Assembly (NCBI GenBank): GCA_003646405.1
Contig: QNFR01000013.1
Coordinates: 1 to 37,877 of the forward strand
Direction of reading: 5' to 3'
Length of the DNA stretch: 37,877 nucleotides
Source: Gammaproteobacteria bacterium
GTDB lineage: Bacteria > Pseudomonadota > Gammaproteobacteria > Pseudomonadales > Halieaceae
Position numbers and translations under genes: made by a program
Part shown: positions 8,327-15,988 of the stretch, in pieces
Layout: every line of letters starts with the position of its first letter
Numbering within the stretch: position 1 is the first letter of the stretch
Notes under the pieces: generated by a model
Databases searched by the model: none
The model's input: the letters and a program-made list of their open reading frames with translations, nothing else
Told to the model about the DNA's origin: nothing

Positions 8327-9478
8327 TTACACGTGGCGACTGATTAGCAACTTCATAATTTCTGTAGAACCCCCATAAATGCGACGCACTCTGTTATCGA
8401 CGTATAGTCGGCTGATAGGATACTCCACCATGTAACCGTAACCTCCAAACAGTTGCAGGCAGGTATCGATGATTTTTGTCGCCGTTTCAGTCGTCCAAAG
8501 CTTGGCCATGGCGCCCTCCTCAGGGCCCAGGGATTCAGCTTCGATTTTCACCAGGCACTGATCAATATAGGCCCAACCAACGGCCAGTTCTGTTTTTATT
8601 TCCGCTAATTTGAACTGAGTATTTTGAAATTCAATTAGATGTTTTCCGAAGGCTTTTCGCTCTTTGACATATTGTGCCGCCAGGTCAAACGCTCGTTGAG
8701 ATTCCGCGTGGGCGCGTACAGCCACCGTCATGCGTTCGCGGGGTAACTCATCCATCATCATGGCAAAGCCCTCGCCCTCTTGCCCCAGCAGGTTTTCCAC
8801 GGGAACACGCACGTCATTGAAAAACATTTCGGAAGTATCTGCAGCCTTCTGGCCAATCTTGTCCAGGTTGCGCCCTCGTTCAAACCCGGGGCGGTCCGTT
8901 TCCACCAGAATCATGCTGATCCCCTTGGCCCCTGCGTTCGGGTCTGTTTTACAAGCGAGCACTACAAAATCCGCATGCTGACCATTGCTAATAAAAGTCT
9001 TTTGACCGTTGATCACATATTCGTCCCCGTCACGAATGGCGGTCGTACGAATAGCCTTGAGGTCGCTACCGGCGCCCGGTTCGGTCATACCCAATGCACT
9101 TATTGCTTCCGCGGAGACCATCTTTGGCAGCCACTTTTTCTTCAACGCTTCCGTGCCGTTATTAAGCATGTAATAGGCTACGATATCGGAATGTATACCA
9201 AAGCCAAGGCTGGCTCCGCCCAGGGCGTAGCCCACCTCTTCTGAGACAACCATGTTATAGTAAAAATCAGCGCCAGCACCGCCATACTCCTCTGGCACAC
9301 CACAACAGAGCAGGCCATTTTCTGCTGACTTAAGCCAAAATTCGCGAGGGACTAATCCCTCTTTTTCCCACTCTTCAATATTGGGCTCCAATTCAGCCTG
9401 GAGGAAACGGCGCACATTATCTCGAAATAGCGCATGATCGGAGGAGTAAATTAGTCTGCTTTGCATAGCATTTCCCAT
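8327..9478 (-). CDS. Acyl-CoA dehydrogenase (LCAD/IVD-like base position)
   Basis: A 383-residue acyl-CoA dehydrogenase. Domain landmarks are VPEEYGGAGADFYYN (61-75), GMTEPGAGSDLKAIRTTA (130-147), INGQKTFISNG (156-166), RKAFGKHLIEFQNTQFKLAE and LFGGYGYMVEYPISRLYVD. The C-terminal site reads IYGGSTEIMK, so the MCAD-position Glu is replaced by Gly. LPRERM places Glu 248 where long-chain and isovaleryl-CoA dehydrogenases keep their base, so activity is expected. An alternative ATG at 9466 (MQSRL) is also possible; neither has a strong ribosome binding site. It starts 116 bp after the CitE-like gene and precedes the crotonase. Confidence 0.87.
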   Translation of the reverse strand: MGNAMQSRLIYSSDHALFRDNVRRFLQAELEPNIEEWEKEGLVPREFWLKSAENGLLCCGVPEEYGGAGADFYYNMVVSEEVGYALGGASLGFGIHSDIVAYYMLNNGTEALKKKWLPKMVSAEAISALGMTEPGAGSDLKAIRTTAIRDGDEYVINGQKTFISNGQHADFVVLACKTDPNAGAKGISMILVETDRPGFERGRNLDKIGQKAADTSEMFFNDVRVPVENLLGQEGEGFAMMMDELPRERMTVAVRAHAESQRAFDLAAQYVKERKAFGKHLIEFQNTQFKLAEIKTELAVGWAYIDQCLVKIEAESLGPEEGAMAKLWTTETATKIIDTCLQLFGGYGYMVEYPISRLYVDNRVRRIYGGSTEIMKLLISRHV

Positions 9479-9594
9479 AAATAACGTTGGCGTTTAACTC
9501 CCGGCCTCACCCGGGGCCACAGAGTATAACTAATGCGAGAAAAGGGCACAGCCTTTTCCTCGCCCTACACTGACACTCTTATTAGAAAACCTGT

Positions 9595-10485
9595 TTATTC
9601 CTTCTCAAAACGGCGTGCCATTGCCAGCTGTTGTAACGCACGATCCAGCACTGGTTTATCTATCATTTTCCCATCAATGGCGAAAGCACCCCGCCCTTTT
9701 GCCACGCTGTCGGCAAACTCCGATTCAATACGCCTGGCCAATTCAATCTCTTGTGCGGTAGGTAGATAAGCCTCATTCATCACGGCCACCTGGCTTGGGT
9801 GCACGGCAAGAGCACCGCAGAACCCCAGCTGTCTGGCCTGGTTTATGGTGTTAAAAAACTTATCCAGATCACTGTAGTCCGCAATAGAGGCCACAAATCC
9901 GTAGGGAATACAGCGGTGGCGACGAGCGGCAAACAATATCTGCTGGCTTGGTCCCATTAGGGCTTCAGGAATAGAAGCCATGCCGGCATCGGCGGAAAAA
10001 TCTTCGGTTCCCAATGTCATACCAACGACTCTCGAAACAGCGGCCATATCGTCGAGAACAAGCAGTGCATCCAGAGTTTCAATTTGAACAATCATTGCAA
10101 CCTCGCCCTGCCTCATACCCTGCTCAGATTCCAGTTCTCCAATCAACTCTGACAGGCGGTTCAGATGGCAGGCGCCCCTTGCCTTAGGTACTACTATGGC
10201 GCGCACACCCGGCACCACCGCCGCCTCCAGATCGCGAACGGCCTCGCGTAAAGGCTCGTTGATACGTACCATGGTATCGGCGCCGGATTGGGATACAGAT
10301 TTAACAGCGCCTGAAATCGATCGCCGCGCCTTTGGCTTCTCTGTAAGCGGCACGCTATCTTCGAGATCCAGGATGATGGCATCGGCACCGCGTGTATGAG
10401 CTTTGCTGATAAAACGTTCACTATTGCCCGGTACAAACAGCATCGAACGCCATATTGGCAAAGGCGTATTTTTGTTTTGATTCAC
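9595..10485 (-). CDS. HpcH/HpaI aldolase / CitE-like CoA-ester lyase
   Basis: A 296-residue TIM-barrel lyase of the citrate-lyase-beta-like family, which cleaves malyl-, citramalyl- or similar CoA esters with Mg2+. Seen are SMLFVPGNSERFISKA (14-29), DAIILDLEDSVP (35-46), the substrate-binding Arg 74/Asn 76 (MVRINEP), the metal ligands Glu 136 (VQIETLDA) and Asp 162 (LGTEDFSADAG), and ALAVHPSQV near residue 230. AGGGGA lies 8 nt before the ATG. It is third in a tight dehydrogenase/CoA-transferase/lyase series. By that context (S)-citramalyl-CoA lyase, as in itaconate degradation, is one candidate, but other 3-hydroxydicarboxylyl-CoA substrates fit equally. Confidence 0.82.
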   Translation of the reverse strand: MNQNKNTPLPIWRSMLFVPGNSERFISKAHTRGADAIILDLEDSVPLTEKPKARRSISGAVKSVSQSGADTMVRINEPLREAVRDLEAAVVPGVRAIVVPKARGACHLNRLSELIGELESEQGMRQGEVAMIVQIETLDALLVLDDMAAVSRVVGMTLGTEDFSADAGMASIPEALMGPSQQILFAARRHRCIPYGFVASIADYSDLDKFFNTINQARQLGFCGALAVHPSQVAVMNEAYLPTAQEIELARRIESEFADSVAKGRGAFAIDGKMIDKPVLDRALQQLAMARRFEKE

Positions 10486-10524
10486 AATTTCCCCTGGTAT
10501 CTATTCAATTCATCCATTGCGGCA

Positions 10525-11655
10525 TTAGCGAAATTCGTTGCGAATCGCATCGCTGTGCTCACCCAAAGTCGGCACCCGACCAAATCGCGTCGCTTCGTCC
10601 GCAGCCTCTCCCACAGCAAGTGCTGGTGGGCATACCAATTGCACCGGCCCCGCCGGTGTCTCTACTTCCATACGACGCAGTTGTGGGTGCCTGGATAGAT
10701 CCGCCACCGAGTTGAGTGAACCAAAAGCGACCTTGCCCGCCTTCAAAAACTCGATAACCTCTGTTCTTTTCCGGTGTCCGAACACTTCGTTGATCCGCTT
10801 ATCCAGTGCGGGGCGGTTCTCACAGCGGTCTACATTTTCCCGGAACAGGTGATGCTCAACCATTTCCGGCATCTGTAGCACTACCTCGCAAAACGAGCGC
10901 CATTCGCGATGGTTTTGTATTGAGATCACCACCTGGTGACCATCGCCACAGGTATAAGCACCGTAGGGGGCGATCGAGGGGTGATTCAGGCCGGCACGCT
11001 TCGGCGCCTCTCCCCCATACTCCTGGTACAGCAGTGGCACCGTCATCCAGTCGGCAAGCGCATCGAACAGGGAGACCTGAATGCCCTTGCCCACGCCGCT
11101 GATACTGCGTTCTATCAACGCCTCCAGTATCGCCGTATGGGAGTACATACCGCAGGCGATATCGCACACCGAAACCCCCACCCGGCCGGGCTCATCCCTG
11201 GCGCCGGTAATGGCCGTCAGCCCCGTCTCGCACTGCACCAGCAAATCATAGGCTTTCATATCACGGTAGGGGCCGGATTCGCCGTAACCGGAAATATCCA
11301 CAGTAATCAGTTTTTTATTGCGCTTGCGTAGTTGCTGCGAATCAAAGCCCGCCCGCGCACAGGCACCCGGTGCCAGATTCTGGATAAACACATCGGCCTT
11401 ATCCAGCATCGACAGTAACAGCCGGCGATCACCTTCCTCTTTGATATTGAGACAAACCGATTCCTTACCGCGGTTCAGCCATACAAAATAGGCGCTCTCG
11501 CCTTGCACCACATGATCATAGTGACGGGCGAAGTCACCTTCCACACGCTCAATTTTGATGACTCGCGCTCCGGCATCAGCCAGGCGTGAGGAGCAATAGG
11601 GAGCGGCAACCGCCTGCTCCAGTGCAACCACCAATAATCCGTTCAACGGTTTCAT
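10525..11655 (-). CDS. CaiB/BaiF CoA-transferase (itaconate-CoA-transferase-like clade)
   Basis: A 376-residue class III CoA-transferase. Seen are VVALEQAVAAPYCSSRLADA (9-28), GARVIKIERVEGDFARHYD (29-47), FVWLNRGKESVCLNI, VDISGYGESGPYRDMKAYDL (119-138) and the catalytic Asp at about 165 (VCDIACGMY). The LEQAVAAPYC start and KAYDLLVQ segment are typical of the clade that includes succinyl-CoA:itaconate CoA-transferase; that link is from memory of the family and not from a search. It starts 5 bp after the stop of the acyl-CoA dehydrogenase with no clear ribosome binding site, suggesting translational coupling, and is followed 39 bp later by the CitE-like lyase. Confidence 0.85.
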   Translation of the reverse strand: MKPLNGLLVVALEQAVAAPYCSSRLADAGARVIKIERVEGDFARHYDHVVQGESAYFVWLNRGKESVCLNIKEEGDRRLLLSMLDKADVFIQNLAPGACARAGFDSQQLRKRNKKLITVDISGYGESGPYRDMKAYDLLVQCETGLTAITGARDEPGRVGVSVCDIACGMYSHTAILEALIERSISGVGKGIQVSLFDALADWMTVPLLYQEYGGEAPKRAGLNHPSIAPYGAYTCGDGHQVVISIQNHREWRSFCEVVLQMPEMVEHHLFRENVDRCENRPALDKRINEVFGHRKRTEVIEFLKAGKVAFGSLNSVADLSRHPQLRRMEVETPAGPVQLVCPPALAVGEAADEATRFGRVPTLGEHSDAIRNEFR

Positions 11656-11660
11656 CGAAG

Positions 11661-12818
11661 CTAGAAAGACTTGGGAAGGCCCAGATCGTGGGTAGCCACA
11701 TGCGAGAGAATCAGGTTAGTGGAGATCGGCGCGACCTGATAGAGGCGGGTCTCACGAAACTTGCGTTCCACATCGTACTCTTCGGCAAAGCCGTAGCCAC
11801 CATGGGTCTGAATACAGGTATCGCCAGCCAGCCAGGATGCTTCTGAGCCCAGCATTTTGGCCATATTGGCCTCGGAACCGCAGGGCTCGCCGGCCTCATA
11901 CAATGTTGTCGCCTGACGCACCATGGCCGCCGCCGCTTCGGTCTGTATATGGGCGCGGGCAATAGGAAATTGCACGCCCTGGTTCTGGCCGATAGGGCGG
12001 CCGAACACCTCCCGTTCAATGGCGTAGCTGGACGCCTTCTCGACGAAGTAGCGCGCATCACCAATACACTCCGCGGCGATCAAAATACGCTCGGCGTTCA
12101 TACCATCGAGTATGTAGCGAAACCCCTTGCCCTCTTCACCGATCAGGTTTGCGACCGGCACTCTCATATTATCGAAAAACAGCTCCGTGCTGGCGTGATT
12201 CATCATGGTACGGATCGGCGCGATGGTCATACCGTTGTCCAGCGCCTCGCGCATATCCACCAACAGCACCGACATTCCATCGGTGCGCTTCTCACAATCC
12301 TCGCGCGCGGTAGTGCGAACCAGCAACACCATCAGGTCGGAATGCTCGGTGCGGGAAATAAAAACCTTCTGGCCGTTCACCACATAATCGTCGCCATCGC
12401 GAACGGCGCGGGTCCGAATACGGGTGGTATCAGTGCCGCTGCCGGGTTCAGTGACGCCAAAGGCCTGCAAGCGCAGTTCGCCGGCAGCGATGCGGGGCAG
12501 ATACTTCTGTTTCTGCTCATCACTGCCGTGGCGCAAGACCGTGCCCATGGTATACATCTGGGCGTGACAGGCGCCGCCATTGCACCCGGCACGCTGGATT
12601 TCCTCCAGCACCGCACAGGCAGCACCCAGGGGTAAGCCCACGCCGCCATACTCTTCCGGAATCATCACCGACAGGTAACCTGACTCGGACAGCGACTGTA
12701 CAAACTCTGTGGGGTAGATATGGTCCCGGTCCAGTTTACGCCAATACTCTCCGGGGAAGCGGGTGCATAATTTCGCCACAGCTTCGCGAATCTCCGGGTA
12801 ATTTTCCCACTGACCCAT
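11661..12818 (-). CDS. Acyl-CoA dehydrogenase family protein with atypical C-terminal site
   Basis: A 385-residue acyl-CoA dehydrogenase. Landmarks are VMIPEEYGGVGLPLGAAC (51-68), FGVTEPGSGTDTTRIRTRA (120-138), VNGQKVFISRTEHSD (147-161) and THGGYGFAEEYDVERKF. The end reads YQVAPISTNLILSHVA, so the usual catalytic Glu of the MCAD-type motif is replaced by Ala-Pro. A Glu at 243 (MNAERILIAA) could serve instead. GGAG is 7 nt before the ATG. It is the first gene of the - strand series, opposite the LysR stub, and its stop is 5 bp from the CoA-transferase start. This type of dehydrogenase often accompanies CoA-transferase plus CitE-like lyase genes. Confidence 0.85.
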   Translation of the reverse strand: MGQWENYPEIREAVAKLCTRFPGEYWRKLDRDHIYPTEFVQSLSESGYLSVMIPEEYGGVGLPLGAACAVLEEIQRAGCNGGACHAQMYTMGTVLRHGSDEQKQKYLPRIAAGELRLQAFGVTEPGSGTDTTRIRTRAVRDGDDYVVNGQKVFISRTEHSDLMVLLVRTTAREDCEKRTDGMSVLLVDMREALDNGMTIAPIRTMMNHASTELFFDNMRVPVANLIGEEGKGFRYILDGMNAERILIAAECIGDARYFVEKASSYAIEREVFGRPIGQNQGVQFPIARAHIQTEAAAAMVRQATTLYEAGEPCGSEANMAKMLGSEASWLAGDTCIQTHGGYGFAEEYDVERKFRETRLYQVAPISTNLILSHVATHDLGLPKSF

Positions 12819-12950
12819 AAATAGCTCCGATAAAAAGTTGAGTAACAGGCCCCAGGGCGCAAGCTTCTACAGCAGCACGCCTCGTGCCATGAAACAACAA
12901 TGCTAACAGCTTGCAATACCAACAACTATTAGATACTTTCTATAGTACCC

Positions 12951-12979
12951 ATACATATATTGAATACCTTAATATGTAT
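12951..12979. promoter_or_regulatory. Inverted repeat overlapping the LysR stub start
   Basis: ATACATAT at 12951-12958 and ATATGTAT at 12972-12979 form a perfect 8-bp inverted repeat with a 13-bp spacer, in the intergenic region between the divergent dehydrogenase operon and the LysR-type gene. The A/T-rich dyad contains T-N11-A patterns expected of LysR-type operators and covers the stub's ATG at 12974. It may be the old regulator binding site. Confidence 0.3.
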
Positions 12980-13155
12980 CACCTCTTTAGCTTGCGTCAG
13001 CTAAACAGTTTCCTCACTGTGGCTGAAAGTGGCGGTTTTACCCGGGCGGCCGGCATGCTAAACATCGCCCAACCAGCCTTGGGCTGGCAGGTGCGCATGC
13101 CTGAAGAATCACCGGGTGTGGAATATTCGTCCGTCACGGGCGCGGTGTGGTGACT
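12974..13155 (+). pseudogene. LysR-type regulator stub (truncated and frameshifted)
   Basis: From ATG 12974 the frame encodes a clear LysR winged-helix start: FSLRQLNSFLTVAESGGFTR, then AAGMLNIAQPALGWQVR. The frame ends at a TGA (13151-13153) after about 59 codons. Just past GVE (near 13123) the frame is shifted: the other frame continues FVRHGRGVVT (13126-13155), which is the conserved LysR segment after the recognition helix. One missing base, restoring GVELFVRHGRGVV, explains this. After GRGVVT all LysR similarity stops and the effector-binding domain is absent. Divergent placement beside the dehydrogenase/CoA-transferase/lyase operon is the usual position for its regulator. The regulator must therefore be non-functional here. 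Confidence 0.75.
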
Positions 13156-14100
13156 GCCGCAACCGTTGTAGTCTGCGCATTAGCAGCGTTTTTTGGCATA
13201 ACAGTCAGTGCGCAGTCGATAGAACCCGAAGCCCTGGCAGAAAGCCCCAACAACGTCATTTCCCGCTACCAGCGCACGATAAACTCCCTGCGGGCATCTG
13301 CCCCCCAACTGCAAGCGGACTTTGCCGGCACCGCATTGCGTGAACTGGCAGAGGTCTATATGGCCGAAGCGGACCTGGCCCGCAAACAGGCCCGGGAGCA
13401 GGAAAGCGGTGTGAAATTGCGAGGCTGGTCAAGCGCGGTAGACCAGTATGCCGGCCAGCTGGTGCTGTTAGTGGAGGATATCGAACTGGGATTGCCCGTC
13501 GCGTTGCAGCACAATGGTGTGGAGTCCATAACGGTTATGGTTGGGGGCAGGGCGGTCATTTTGAGCCACCCCCGGGAAGATCAGCAAGTTGCTTTTGAAC
13601 AACGGGTATTACTTGATTTTTGCCGGCGCGTTGACTGTAAGGAACTGACCGCCGCAACAGTTTCCCGGCAACCGATACCGGTGTCGACCTCGCAGGTCAA
13701 GCCAGTATGGACGTTTACAGAGACGGGCCAGGTCTGTTCACACGAGGGCATACAGGTGTTGTTTAACCGTACGGCACACCTGGCCCGCTCCCGCGGCACC
13801 TGTAAACAGTTATTACAGGAGATGATGACCCTGGCTGATGAGATCGCCTGGCAGCGACGCCACGGTGTGTCGGTGCAGTGGCGTGAATTGTCTATTCGGG
13901 CGACACCACAACGCCCGGAGCATGTGGTACTGCTGAACAACGCGGGAGACTCAATTCTCGTCACTGTACCGCTGCTTTATGGCAGTGCCCACCTGCTCGA
14001 TGATATCGTACCGTGGATACGGGGTCAGGCCGGCGTAACAGAGCCTGTTGCTATTCATCTCGACGCGGCCCGGTATGGCTGGGAGCGTACGGGAGACTGA
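13147..14100 (+). CDS. Unrecognised exported protein, start fused to LysR remnant
   Basis: A 317-codon frame starting with GTG. I do not recognise the family. The first 24 residues form a hydrophobic segment ending in VSAQS, resembling a signal peptide h-region and cleavage site but without a charged n-region. The mature part is mainly helical early on (AELADLARKQAREQ-like charged stretch near residue 75-90), has a predicted beta segment (VESITVMVGGRAVILSH, near 124-140) and four cysteines around 158, 163, 196 and 217. Its GTG start codons lie inside the LysR-derived GRGVV codons, so the native 5' end may have been lost or replaced. A periplasmic protein is the best guess. It is followed by an amidohydrolase gene 113 bp downstream. 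Confidence 0.6.
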   Translation: MVTAATVVVCALAAFFGITVSAQSIEPEALAESPNNVISRYQRTINSLRASAPQLQADFAGTALRELAEVYMAEADLARKQAREQESGVKLRGWSSAVDQYAGQLVLLVEDIELGLPVALQHNGVESITVMVGGRAVILSHPREDQQVAFEQRVLLDFCRRVDCKELTAATVSRQPIPVSTSQVKPVWTFTETGQVCSHEGIQVLFNRTAHLARSRGTCKQLLQEMMTLADEIAWQRRHGVSVQWRELSIRATPQRPEHVVLLNNAGDSILVTVPLLYGSAHLLDDIVPWIRGQAGVTEPVAIHLDAARYGWERTGD

Positions 14101-14213
14101 AGGAAGCCGTCCGAATCTGAGTCGGGACAGAATTTTCATGCATCACTCCAAGGCCGGTGTTATCGTTATGAACTTGATTGAGCCTTCGACAGAACCCGGG
14201 AGATCACAGCACT

Positions 14214-15047
14214 ATGCGGAAATTGGCTGAACACGAAATGCTGCAGGCGATAGCGTCCGGTGAGCCCTTTTGCGCCAGCCTCGACGACGGCGCCTTCGAA
14301 CTGAAGATAGACGAGTACTGTCCCTATGTAGGCACTGCGATTCACGCCGGGCACCGCCTGCGCGAGGACTTACTGACCAACTGCCTGCTGGACGACGGCG
14401 CGCGCCTGCTGGAGGAAGACCCATTCACCGATCGCTTTGTGGCCGACTTCCCCATCACTCTGGTGTGCCGCGACTCGCGGTACGAATACGACCTGAACCG
14501 CGGGCCTGATAGCGCCGTCTATGATACCGCCTGGGGAGTGGAAGTCTGGCGCGATAAATTGACTGATGAACAGCGCGCAGCCTCGCTGGAGAAGCACGCC
14601 CGATTCTATCGTGTTATGCGTGCCCTGGCCGCCAGGATTGAGCAGCGTTGCGGCGGCTGCATGATCCTGGACACACACAGCTATAACTACCGCATTCGCG
14701 AACACGCAGCGCCACCTGTATTTAATATCGGTACCGAGCAGGTTGATGAGGAACGTTGGCGCAGCGTACTGGATGTTTTCGAGCGCGAACTTCCGCGCCT
14801 GCCGTTACCCGCAATCCAGTCTACCCTGGGATGGAACGCAGTTTTTTATGGGCGTGGTTACCAGGCCACTGTGGCCAGGCAGGATTTGCCCCGGACCCTG
14901 GTGGTGCCCCTGGAAGTTAAAAAAGTGTTTATGGATGAAACTACCGGGGAGCCATTTCCGGACACGATCGAGGCGGTGCGCGCGGGATTCAGCACACTCA
15001 TGGCCGCAGCCAGTGCAACGTTTGTACGCGATCACTGTGGTCGCTAG
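14214..15047 (+). CDS. N-formylglutamate amidohydrolase family protein
   Basis: A 277-residue protein of the N-formylglutamate amidohydrolase (FGase) family, Zn-dependent hydrolases of N-acyl amino acids. Seen are VGTAIHAGHRLREDLL near residue 31 (H-x-G-H metal site), the DRFVADFPITLVCRDSRYEYDLNR stretch (read in parts), LDTHSYNYR and FNIGTEQVDEERW. The ATG at 14214 is chosen because GGGAG lies at 14198-14202; an in-frame TTG at 14178 would add 12 residues. No hut (histidine utilisation) genes are nearby, so the classical formylglutamate role is not supported by context and the true substrate is open. Its stop codon sits inside a hairpin (15044-15104). Confidence 0.75.
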   Translation: MRKLAEHEMLQAIASGEPFCASLDDGAFELKIDEYCPYVGTAIHAGHRLREDLLTNCLLDDGARLLEEDPFTDRFVADFPITLVCRDSRYEYDLNRGPDSAVYDTAWGVEVWRDKLTDEQRAASLEKHARFYRVMRALAARIEQRCGGCMILDTHSYNYRIREHAAPPVFNIGTEQVDEERWRSVLDVFERELPRLPLPAIQSTLGWNAVFYGRGYQATVARQDLPRTLVVPLEVKKVFMDETTGEPFPDTIEAVRAGFSTLMAAASATFVRDHCGR

Positions 15048-15104
15048 TGCGCCTCCCTTTGGCGACTCGCTAAATGTTGGATTATGAGTGACGAGGTGCG
15101 CTAG
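15044..15104 (+). repeat. 12-bp stem hairpin between amidohydrolase and rpe
   Basis: CTAGTGCGCCTC (15044-15055) can pair along its full length with GAGGTGCGCTAG (15093-15104) when two G-U pairs are allowed in RNA. The loop is 37 nt. The stem begins at the stop codon of the amidohydrolase gene. There is no T-run after it, so a classic intrinsic terminator is not supported; an RNA-stabilising or processing structure is possible. Confidence 0.35.
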
Positions 15105-15208
15105 TGTAATGCCCTGATATGTGACGTAACGCCACCGTCCGGCAAAAAAGTTGCATACAGTAATATCACGCGAAACACCTTTGTTTCGTTTACCAGGAGG
15201 CCAGATAT

Positions 15209-15898
15209 ATGCCAGATTTTAAAATTGCACCGTCCATTCTCTCTGCGGATTTTGCCCGTCTGGGTGAGGAAGTGGATAACGTACTCGCATCCGGTGCGGA
15301 TATGGTGCACTTTGACGTGATGGACAACCACTATGTGCCCAATCTGACCATTGGGCCACTGGTGTGCGAGGCGCTGCGCAAGCACGGCGTGAGCGCACCA
15401 ATCGATGTTCATCTGATGGTAAAACCCGTGGACAGTATTATCCCTGATTTTGCCAGGGCCGGTGCCAGCTACATCACCTTTCATCCAGAAGCCAGTGAGC
15501 ACATCGACCGTTCCCTGCAAGTAATTCGTGGTGCAGGCTGTAAATCCGGCCTGGTATTTAATCCGGCCACACCGCTGACTTATTTGCAATACGTCATCGA
15601 CAAGGTGGATATGGTGTTGCTGATGTCAGTAAACCCGGGTTTCGGTGGGCAGAGTTTCATTCCCACCACGCTCGATAAGCTGCGCGAAGCACGCAAGATT
15701 ATCGATGATTCCGGGCGTGACATCCGGTTGGAGATCGATGGTGGCGTCAAGGTGAGTAACATTCGCGAAATCGCCGAGGCGGGTGCGGACACCTTTGTGG
15801 CCGGCTCCGCCATATTCAACGCCAAAAACAACGAAGACCCGAATGTTTACAATAGTGCGATCAAACAGATGAGGGAAGAGCTGGATAAGGCCGGCTAG
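15209..15898 (+). CDS. rpe: Ribulose-phosphate 3-epimerase
   Basis: A 229-residue TIM-barrel enzyme interconverting ribulose 5-phosphate and xylulose 5-phosphate in the pentose phosphate pathway. The start [19 protein letters not shown] is diagnostic. Metal and catalytic residues are visible: His 34 and Asp 36 ([13 protein letters not shown]), His 68 (IDVHLMV) and Asp 177 (EIDGGV), along with the [12 protein letters not shown] phosphate-binding loop (139-150). AGGAGG lies 9 nt before the ATG. Length is normal. It converges on pgi, so the two sugar-phosphate transcripts meet here. Confidence 0.96.
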   Translation: MPDFKIAPSILSADFARLGEEVDNVLASGADMVHFDVMDNHYVPNLTIGPLVCEALRKHGVSAPIDVHLMVKPVDSIIPDFARAGASYITFHPEASEHIDRSLQVIRGAGCKSGLVFNPATPLTYLQYVIDKVDMVLLMSVNPGFGGQSFIPTTLDKLREARKIIDDSGRDIRLEIDGGVKVSNIREIAEAGADTFVAGSAIFNAKNNEDPNVYNSAIKQMREELDKAG

Positions 15899-15967
15899 CG
15901 ATGTCCAGGCGTGCAAGCAGCGGGGTGTACACACTTTTGTCTTAAGTGGTGGGCATTCAGGCCAGGC

Positions 15968-15987
15968 AGGCGCTATCCTCTGCGCCT
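15968..15987. terminator. Weak hairpin between convergent rpe and pgi
   Basis: AGGCGC at 15968-15973 pairs with GCGCCT at 15982-15987 around an 8-nt loop. It lies in the 90-bp gap between the ends of rpe and pgi and could serve either strand, but no T-run follows on either side. Tentative. Confidence 0.25.
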
Positions 15988-15988
15988 C

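Noticed and set aside
14168-14230. 20-codon leader-like frame overlapping the amidohydrolase start
   Set aside because: No clear ribosome binding site, not rich in any amino acid, no attenuator structure seen.
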